NCBI GenBank assembly: GCA_015295885.1
Contig: DVEE01000300.1
Location: forward strand, 1 to 19,097
Length of the DNA: 19,097 bases
Direction: 5' to 3'
Source: Leptolyngbyaceae cyanobacterium M65_K2018_010
Lineage (GTDB): Bacteria; Cyanobacteriota; Cyanobacteriia; Phormidesmidales; Phormidesmidaceae
The notes under the pieces were generated by a model. That model was not told the DNA's origin, did not search any database, and was given only the letters and a program-made list of their open reading frames with translations. Position numbers and translations under genes: made by a program. Positions 13,225-19,097 of the stretch are shown here, in pieces (position 1 is the stretch's first letter; each line of letters begins with the position of its first letter).

Positions 13225-16221
13225 TTATTCCTCTGCATCTGGATTGGCTCTACCCACCGCATAGGCAGCCAATTCAGGAAAAGAAACATCATTTTCCACA
13301 GCAATCTGATGGAGTTTTCTAAAAGACTCAATCACATCCTCTGGAATAGTTCCCCCTCTAGCCTGTTTGAGCCATTCTGCTTGGTCATCAATGCCCTTGT
13401 AGGGGTAGTCATCGGGTTTCTGATAAACATAAAAATGAAACGGATGTCGGCCACTACTGCCAAAGTCTGCAGGGATTGTAAACCGCTTCATGGACTGCTT
13501 TGAAGCTAAAGTCTCTAAGTCCTCTGCCTGTGCAAAATTAACTGGTACACCTAAACCTTCTCGGTAAATTCTAGACAAAAGTTCAGTGCTTTGTCTTCGC
13601 CCCCAATAAGAGCTAAATTCGAGAATAGGCTTAGCTTCAAGAAACCGACCCTCATTGAATAGAAGCTCGCCAATTTTATCATGAGCGCTCCAAATCTTGG
13701 CAAGCAGATAGAAATCAAAATCATATTTCTTAAAGATAGGCTGACAATATTGTTGTATGGCTTCCAGATCTGCTAAGGCCAAGTTTACATCCTTCCTGTC
13801 AACATGAATACTTAAGCGTGCTTCATAGGTGCCACAAGCCCAAGTGTAGCGTTCATCATATACATGAAAATCTTTAAAGACTCCTGACTTCTGAAAGGCG
13901 TCAATGGCTTTATTCAAATTAACTAGGCTCTTTTGCGGAGAGGAATCTTTTTGAAAGCTGGCTAGAAGTGCCATACTGTCAGCAGCGATTAAGGCTACTT
14001 GAGAGGCGTCATTAAATTCATAGAGAGTTCGCTCTATAGCAGTTACAATTTGCTCTAAAACTTCTTGCCTTTCAGTTTCAGACCAAACCACTTCGGGAGA
14101 ATCAGTGTCTCCCGAAGTGGCATCTATACTTTGAACACTCAAAAAATCCCTCAATTCGTCGTATATGTTCCTGAGTCGCCATACATCATTTGGCAAAGTC
14201 TTCCCATCTCCAATCACTGCCAACCAATCATTCAATGCCAGATAGAAATATCTCTTTGCGGCTGCTGAATCTTTTTGGTGAAACTGCTCAACCCTCATTA
14301 ATCTGGTGTGTACTAAGGCCCTCGAGAGTTTGAACTCAATATTTTCTGGATCAAGGCGAATAACAAAATTGAGTTTTTCCTTTGAGTCTAACAAGACCTC
14401 AAAAGTCTTTTCGTGACCTGCATCCAGACTGCCAGCGTAAGCGCAATCAATGTTGATGGTCAATAGTGTGACCCCAGCATCATTCGCTAGGTCTGCTTCT
14501 CTGGCAATTCCACAACCTTCAAGGGCATATCGATCTCTCTCTTCTTTTGCCATCAAGGCTTCAGGCGTAGTCGATAGGTTTCGAAGATAGGTCGCAAGAT
14601 TGCGCTTATACACCACATTTTCAGGGGCAAGACTAACTGCTTTTCTAGCCAATTCTATGGATAATAATTGATGCTCTTTGGCTCTTTCGTGAATACGTTT
14701 ATCAGAAAATAGTCTCGCCAAGGCATTTTCAAGGTTGGAGAAGGATATAATCAGTTCAGGGTCTTGAGAATCCCTGTGGGGCTCCGTTAATTTGCTGGCT
14801 AAAATCAGAATATCTCCGGCTTCATCCAAATAGCCATAGTTCATACGGTTCCAAGCATAAAAAACCGCTGTTTGGTTTAACAGTCGGATCACGTTTGAAG
14901 GTGCTTTGCTGGAAGTGGCTGAACTTTCCACGATTGCTTTAGTCTCAAAAAAGGCTAGTCGATACTCATGTTCTGCCCGTTTACTATCCCCAATGGTTTC
15001 TGAGGACTGGCCAATGCGAAAGCGAGCTTCGGCGCTACGCCAACTATTCACCGATTGACCACTACTCTGAATGATGTATTCGTGATAGGGCAAAAAGAAC
15101 TCAAACAAGTTGCGTTGAATGGGGGCAAAGCCCACTACTCTGACATTAATGCCCTGATGACCCTGAAACAAATCAGACACCCCATCGACAAGTTGGGTCA
15201 TTTGGGCCAAGTTTTTCTCGGCGGCTTGACGCTGCTGCTCTGCGGTTTGGCGTTGGGCTACTTCTGCCTGCTGAGCTTCTAGGGCTTGTTGTTTGGCGGT
15301 TTCTGCCGTTTGTCGCCCTTGTTCGGCCTGTCTTTCGGCGACTTCAGCGGCTTCTTTGGCGCTTTCCGCTTGGGTGAGGGCTTGAATGGTTTCCTTTCTG
15401 GCAGCTTCGGCCAGAGCCAGGGCGGCTTCGGCTTCTCGCTGTTTTTCTTCGGCAATTTGGCGCTGGTCAGCTTCGGCGTTGCGGGCTCGTTCGGCGGCTT
15501 CTTTCTGCTCTTCTACAATGACTAAAGCTCGGCGAGCCTCGCCAAACTGCCAAAAGGCTAATCCGCCGGCGGTTAGGGCCAGGGCCAGCAACGATCCCAG
15601 GGCGCCCACTAGACCCCTTTGGCGAAGCGTGGAGGCGCGGCGGCTGGCGGCAATATAGTCTCCTTGCAGGGGGGTGGGGGGAGGTTCTTTACCGGCAGCT
15701 TGCAGCAACCATTGCTCGGCTTTTTCCAGGTTTCTGCCTCGCAGTAGCAAGCTGCCATCTCGGCCCTGTTGCTGCCACTCAATCGCCCTTACCTGCAACT
15801 GGGTATGGGTTTTCTTATGGTCTATATCGGTATTAATAGTTTCTACTAGAGTGGCGAAGGCGGTATCAAAGTCGTCTTCGGCCCTAAACATGAGCCACTG
15901 GTGCTGCCCCAGCTTAGGGTGCAGGTCATCGCGCTCAAATTCGCTGCGCCGCAGAATCGGAATCAACCGCTTACCGTGTTGGACGGCATGGTCAATCTCC
16001 TGGCGGCAGTATTCTGAAGCCACCGAATCGGGGCTAATGACAAAAATGAAGGTGTGGGCCGCTTCAATGCCTGCTTCAATTTCCTTCCACCATTCCGTGG
16101 TAGGGGCAATATCCTGCCAGTCAATCCAGGTGCCGTACTGACTGGCTTGCAGGGCGTCGTAGAGTACCTCGACAAATTCTTTATCGCGGCGCGAGTAGGA
16201 GATAAAAACGTCAGTAGCCAT
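13225..16221 (-). CDS. TIR-domain protein with transmembrane helix, coiled coil and AT-rich unknown C-terminal region
   Basis: A 998-aa single open frame. Residues 1-135 are a TIR domain (MATDVFISYSRRDKEF; WIDWQDIAP; FVISPDSVASEYCRQEI). E75 in YCRQEI aligns by motif with the catalytic Glu of NAD-hydrolysing TIRs, so enzymatic activity is possible. Residues 155-200 (LLLRGRNLEKAEQWL, YIAASRRAS) are a linker known to me from cyanobacterial TIR-WD40 proteins. A membrane helix spans about 204-226. Residues 228-340 form a long Ala/Glu/Gln-rich coiled coil. Residues 345-998 contain no domain I can name, only TPR-like helices and, near the end, a Sel1-like YREGLGVPVNFAQAEDL. The DNA for this last part is AT-rich (sampled lines 33-35% GC, against 58-63% for the TIR and coiled-coil part), and no HIP1 site lies anywhere in the gene. 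It is the only gene between chlH and the HAD gene. A role in defence or NAD-based signalling is inferred from the TIR only. Confidence 0.85.
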   Translation of the reverse strand: MATDVFISYSRRDKEFVEVLYDALQASQYGTWIDWQDIAPTTEWWKEIEAGIEAAHTFIFVISPDSVASEYCRQEIDHAVQHGKRLIPILRRSEFERDDLHPKLGQHQWLMFRAEDDFDTAFATLVETINTDIDHKKTHTQLQVRAIEWQQQGRDGSLLLRGRNLEKAEQWLLQAAGKEPPPTPLQGDYIAASRRASTLRQRGLVGALGSLLALALTAGGLAFWQFGEARRALVIVEEQKEAAERARNAEADQRQIAEEKQREAEAALALAEAARKETIQALTQAESAKEAAEVAERQAEQGRQTAETAKQQALEAQQAEVAQRQTAEQQRQAAEKNLAQMTQLVDGVSDLFQGHQGINVRVVGFAPIQRNLFEFFLPYHEYIIQSSGQSVNSWRSAEARFRIGQSSETIGDSKRAEHEYRLAFFETKAIVESSATSSKAPSNVIRLLNQTAVFYAWNRMNYGYLDEAGDILILASKLTEPHRDSQDPELIISFSNLENALARLFSDKRIHERAKEHQLLSIELARKAVSLAPENVVYKRNLATYLRNLSTTPEALMAKEERDRYALEGCGIAREADLANDAGVTLLTINIDCAYAGSLDAGHEKTFEVLLDSKEKLNFVIRLDPENIEFKLSRALVHTRLMRVEQFHQKDSAAAKRYFYLALNDWLAVIGDGKTLPNDVWRLRNIYDELRDFLSVQSIDATSGDTDSPEVVWSETERQEVLEQIVTAIERTLYEFNDASQVALIAADSMALLASFQKDSSPQKSLVNLNKAIDAFQKSGVFKDFHVYDERYTWACGTYEARLSIHVDRKDVNLALADLEAIQQYCQPIFKKYDFDFYLLAKIWSAHDKIGELLFNEGRFLEAKPILEFSSYWGRRQSTELLSRIYREGLGVPVNFAQAEDLETLASKQSMKRFTIPADFGSSGRHPFHFYVYQKPDDYPYKGIDDQAEWLKQARGGTIPEDVIESFRKLHQIAVENDVSFPELAAYAVGRANPDAEE

Positions 16222-16335
16222 GGTCCTGGGGTGGGCAGGGTGTCTTTGCTCAGGATAACGACTGAGTTCCTAGAAACCGAATCGGGCGGGCGGGCTCTAC
16301 CAACAAAACACAAATATCAAGCGGCTATGAGGAGC

Positions 16336-19097
16336 TTACGATGGCGTTACGCCCTCCAGAACCTCATCGGCCTGGTCGTAGAGCCGCTGGAGTTTTTCCA
16401 GGGTGTTCTCATCGGGGGTCCAAATGCCACGACCATTGGCCTCCAGCAGACGACCGACAATATTACGAAAGGCTTCGGGGTTGGCTTTGCTCAGGCGTTC
16501 GGCCATCTCAGCATCCAAGGCGTAGGTTCTGGCCGCCTGGTCGTAGACCCAGGCATCCTTAAAGTGGGTGGTGCCCGCCCAGCCCAGCATGGCTGTCATC
16601 CGCTGGGAGATCTCGTAGGCTCCGCCAGAACCCTGGGTGGCCATGGCCTCTGCCCAGCGGGGGTTGAGCAGTTTGGTGCGGTACTCCATGCGCAGTAGGT
16701 CGTCTAACTTGCGCGGGGTGGTGTCCTTAGAAAAGCTCTCCACAAAGCTGGCGGTGACTCGTCGGCCCTGGCGTTGCTCCGCCGCCTGTTTCAGAGCACC
16801 CGTGTTGGCGTAGTATTCCTGAATATCGGTGAGGCCGTATTCCACCGAGTCGATCTGCTGCACGATTTGGCCCGTGCTTTTGAGCAGGGTTTGCAGAATT
16901 TCGGGACGGGCCTGGCCTTTGTCTTGGCGACCGTAGCTGTAGGCGTTGCGATCGCACCAGGTATTGCCCAGTTCTTCGCTGGTTTCCCAGTTAGCATCCA
17001 CCACCCGATCGTTGACCAGGGACCCATAGTCCCCCGCTGGGTTAGAAAATAGTCGCGCCGAGGGATTCTCTACCCCCTGTTGTTGCAGGGCCAGGGCATG
17101 CTTGCGAATGTAATTTTGATCCTCGGGTTCCTCAGCCGCCGCCGCCCGCTGGAAAAGGTCATCCAACAGTTCCAGCACATTCATAAAGCTGTCGCGAAAA
17201 ATCCCCGACAGGTTAGCCAGCACATCAATGCGGGGATGGGTCAGGCGCTCTAGGGGAATTAATTCGTAGCGCACAATCCGCCCGGTGCCCTCCTTTACCG
17301 GCTCCGCCCCGACCAACTCCAGCACAATCCCCAGGGATTCGCCCTTGGTCTTGATGGCATCCAGCCCCCACAACATCACCGCTACGGTTTCTGGATAGGT
17401 GCCCTGGTCCTGGAGATGCTGGGCCAGAATTTTTTGGCCAATCCCCTTGCCCCGCTCATAGGCCGCCGGCGAGGGCATGCGGTAGGGATCCAAAGCGTGG
17501 ATGTTGCGCCCCGTGGGCAGCACCCCAGGTCCATCCCGCAGTAGGTCGCCGCCAGGGGCCGGGGGAATGTATTCGCCGTTCAAGCCCCGTAGCAGGTTGG
17601 TAATTTCGTCCGGGGTTTGGGCCAGGCGATCGCAAATCTCCCAAGCTTGATCAAGCTTCGCTTCCAGAGGCTCCAGAGTAGCGGGAGGAATTTTGGCCTT
17701 TAACTGTTGAAGTTGATCCTTTAACTCCCCTCTCCTGGCTCCTGACTCCCCTCCCCCTTCGGACTGAGCCTCAGGGCGAAGCCTGGCTCCTGGCCCCTGG
17801 CTCCTTCCTCCCCCATACCACTGACTCATCTCGGTCAGCACCTCCGCTGGCAACTCATCGCCAAAATAGGCGGCCAGGTAGCTACGCAGTTGCTCGGCAT
17901 CGGGGGCCTGGCCTAACACATGCAAACCACTAGAAAATAGACGATTCTCTAAGACCTGTAGGTAGTCGTAGAGGGTAGTGATGTAGCGGTTAAACACCTC
18001 CGCACTAAACAGGCGGGCATTTTCTGGGGTGAACTCAATCCCCAGGCGCTTGGCCTCCTCAAAGGGGCAGTCGGCATCCAGCCCAGAATCGGCAATGGTT
18101 TTAAGAATGGCGTCTTTGAGGACGGCGTTTTTATCCGGGTCTTCCCGATATTCCGCAATCAGGTCGCGCAGGGTCACTAACTCCTTGTACAACCCGGCCC
18201 GACCGTAGGGCGGCACATTGTGGGAAATCAGCACCCCGTAACCGCGACGCTTAGCCAGCATCGATTCGGAGGGATTATTAGCGGCGTAGAGGTAGAGGTG
18301 GGGCAGATCCCCCAACAAAATATCTGACCAGGAATAGCCGGTATTGCCCAGGGGGGAACCGGGCAGCCATTCCACCGTGCCGTGCATGCCAAAATGCACC
18401 ACCGCATCGGCTTTAAACTCCCGTTGTAGCCATTGGTAAAAGGCGGCGTATTGGGGATGGGGGGTGAGGTCTCGCTCAAACATCAGCCGCATGGGGTCGC
18501 CGGCAATGCCTAGGGGCGGTTGCACACCAATCCAAAGGTTCCCCAGGGACACCCCACCCAGCAGAAATTGGTCATCAAAGGTTTTAATTGGGGCCTGGTC
18601 TAGGTCGCCCCACTGCCGCTCCATGCGGGTGCGTTGCAGGTAGGTGAGCCATTTTTCCAGTTGTCGGGTGGGGACGGTCGCCAGATTTCCGGGTTCCTTG
18701 AGATCTCTGGATTCTTTCAGGATCCCCGGCATCTGGCCCCCTGGAATCGCTTCATCGGCAGCCTTCACCCAATCAATCAGGGTTTCGCCCTCCTCGGGCA
18801 GGTCGCCGACGGTGTAGCCTGCCTCTTTGAGGGCTTGCAAGACGCGCAACAGGGATGGCCCCACGTTTAGCAGGGCCGCCGTACCCACGGCCCCGTAGCC
18901 AGGGGGGAAGCCGTAGAGAATGATCGCAATCCTACGTTCCGCCGGGGGCTTACGACGCAGGTTAACCCAGGCCCGCACCCGTCCGGTGAGGCGCTGAACC
19001 CGTTCGGGTACCAGGTAAATTTGATCCCCTACCAGACCACCTAGGGGCACCGGGTCGATCGCCCCATCCAGTTCCGGCAGGGCATAGAGCACCACGC
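16336..19097 (-). CDS. chlH: magnesium chelatase subunit H (ChlH), C-terminal 920 residues, with an in-frame repeat insertion
   Basis: The H subunit of Mg-chelatase, which binds protoporphyrin IX and, with ChlI and ChlD, inserts Mg2+ in the first committed step of chlorophyll synthesis. The window ends inside the gene: about 920 of roughly 1330 residues are present, reading in from the right edge (VLYALPELDGAIDPVPLGGL). Hallmarks include PPAERRIAIILYGFPPGYG, VVHFGMHGTVEWLPGSPLGN, EYIPPAPGGDLLRDGPGV, NPAGDYGSLVNDRVV, SVEYGLTDIQEYYANTG and the C-terminal EANGRGIWTPDE. Between EVLTEMSQWY and ELKDQLQQLK lies a low-complexity Gly/Arg/Ser/Glu-rich stretch encoded by a short-repeat element (separate entry). 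The frame is open throughout, so the enzyme is probably functional. The TIR gene follows 114 bp downstream; that spacer contains no convincing hairpin. Confidence 0.96.
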   Translation of the reverse strand, partial: VVLYALPELDGAIDPVPLGGLVGDQIYLVPERVQRLTGRVRAWVNLRRKPPAERRIAIILYGFPPGYGAVGTAALLNVGPSLLRVLQALKEAGYTVGDLPEEGETLIDWVKAADEAIPGGQMPGILKESRDLKEPGNLATVPTRQLEKWLTYLQRTRMERQWGDLDQAPIKTFDDQFLLGGVSLGNLWIGVQPPLGIAGDPMRLMFERDLTPHPQYAAFYQWLQREFKADAVVHFGMHGTVEWLPGSPLGNTGYSWSDILLGDLPHLYLYAANNPSESMLAKRRGYGVLISHNVPPYGRAGLYKELVTLRDLIAEYREDPDKNAVLKDAILKTIADSGLDADCPFEEAKRLGIEFTPENARLFSAEVFNRYITTLYDYLQVLENRLFSSGLHVLGQAPDAEQLRSYLAAYFGDELPAEVLTEMSQWYGGGRSQGPGARLRPEAQSEGGGESGARRGELKDQLQQLKAKIPPATLEPLEAKLDQAWEICDRLAQTPDEITNLLRGLNGEYIPPAPGGDLLRDGPGVLPTGRNIHALDPYRMPSPAAYERGKGIGQKILAQHLQDQGTYPETVAVMLWGLDAIKTKGESLGIVLELVGAEPVKEGTGRIVRYELIPLERLTHPRIDVLANLSGIFRDSFMNVLELLDDLFQRAAAAEEPEDQNYIRKHALALQQQGVENPSARLFSNPAGDYGSLVNDRVVDANWETSEELGNTWCDRNAYSYGRQDKGQARPEILQTLLKSTGQIVQQIDSVEYGLTDIQEYYANTGALKQAAEQRQGRRVTASFVESFSKDTTPRKLDDLLRMEYRTKLLNPRWAEAMATQGSGGAYEISQRMTAMLGWAGTTHFKDAWVYDQAARTYALDAEMAERLSKANPEAFRNIVGRLLEANGRGIWTPDENTLEKLQRLYDQADEVLEGVTPS
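17729..17804 (-). repeat. coding 7-bp repeats flanking a 25-bp quasi-palindrome inside chlH
   Basis: On the plus strand, 7-mers TGGCTCC, TGGCCCC and TGGCTCC stand in tandem at 17784-17804, and CCTCTCC, TGGCTCC and TGACTCC at 17729-17749. Between them lies CTTCG-ga-CTGAG-c-CTCAG-gg-CGAAG (17757-17781), a symmetric stem with one 2-nt mismatch. Short heptamer tandem repeats of the GGAGTCA/GGAGCCA type are known as intergenic elements in cyanobacteria. Here the whole block is read in frame as protein (about 25-30 residues). Confidence 0.75.

Noticed and set aside
13179..13225. TIR and HAD genes as a two-gene defence system
   Set aside because: They are adjacent in the same direction, but the HAD protein is a standard metabolic-type phosphatase with host GC content, and nothing beyond spacing links them.
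1..19097. CRISPR arrays, tRNA or rRNA genes, insertion sequences
   Set aside because: I saw no regularly spaced direct repeats, no cloverleaf-like sequence, no rRNA motif and no transposase in any frame.

Overview
The window is a GC-rich cyanobacterial chromosome segment. The evidence is the magnesium chelatase H subunit of chlorophyll synthesis at the right edge, a PrcA-type calcium-dependent protease, a TIR protein with a linker type seen in cyanobacteria, and eleven exact copies of the HIP1 octamer GCGATCGC (at 702, 3460, 4246, 4699, 5432, 8043, 10103, 10815, 12860, 16948 and 17626). I cannot name the genus with confidence.

Layout, left to right. Positions 1-187 hold nothing I recognise. 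Positions 188-4319 (minus strand) are a compact surface-polysaccharide operon. In transcription order it has a 72-aa acidic helical protein, a GT4 glycosyltransferase, a membrane phosphoglycosyl transferase that starts glycan chains on a lipid carrier, and an O-antigen ligase/polymerase family protein. Upstream of it (4396-5187) lies an SH3-domain lipoprotein. Positions 5279-7494 (minus) carry pdeM (metallophosphoesterase) and a redox/iron-sulfur/cobalamin set in the order bolA, grxD, cobO. An exported helical-repeat protein (7670-8341, minus) and the PrcA-like protease (8677-10800, plus) diverge from a 335-bp intergenic region. A 76-aa hypothetical gene (minus) and recA (plus) diverge from another. 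A HAD phosphatase converges on recA, with a strong hairpin between them. The right end (minus) is chlH (N-terminal part outside the window), then a 998-aa TIR-transmembrane-coiled-coil protein, then the HAD gene.

Three points stand out. recA is otherwise intact over 358 codons, but codon 61 is TGA where homologues have a leucine, just before the Walker A motif. The TIR protein is a compositional chimera: its TIR, membrane and coiled-coil part matches the host GC content, while its 650-residue C-terminal part is strikingly AT-rich and has no domain I recognise beyond weak TPR/Sel1-like helices. chlH contains an in-frame insert built from 7-bp repeats around a 25-bp quasi-palindrome, apparently an intergenic-type repeat that has become protein-coding. 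A G10 tract in the lipoprotein gene is a fourth point of interest.
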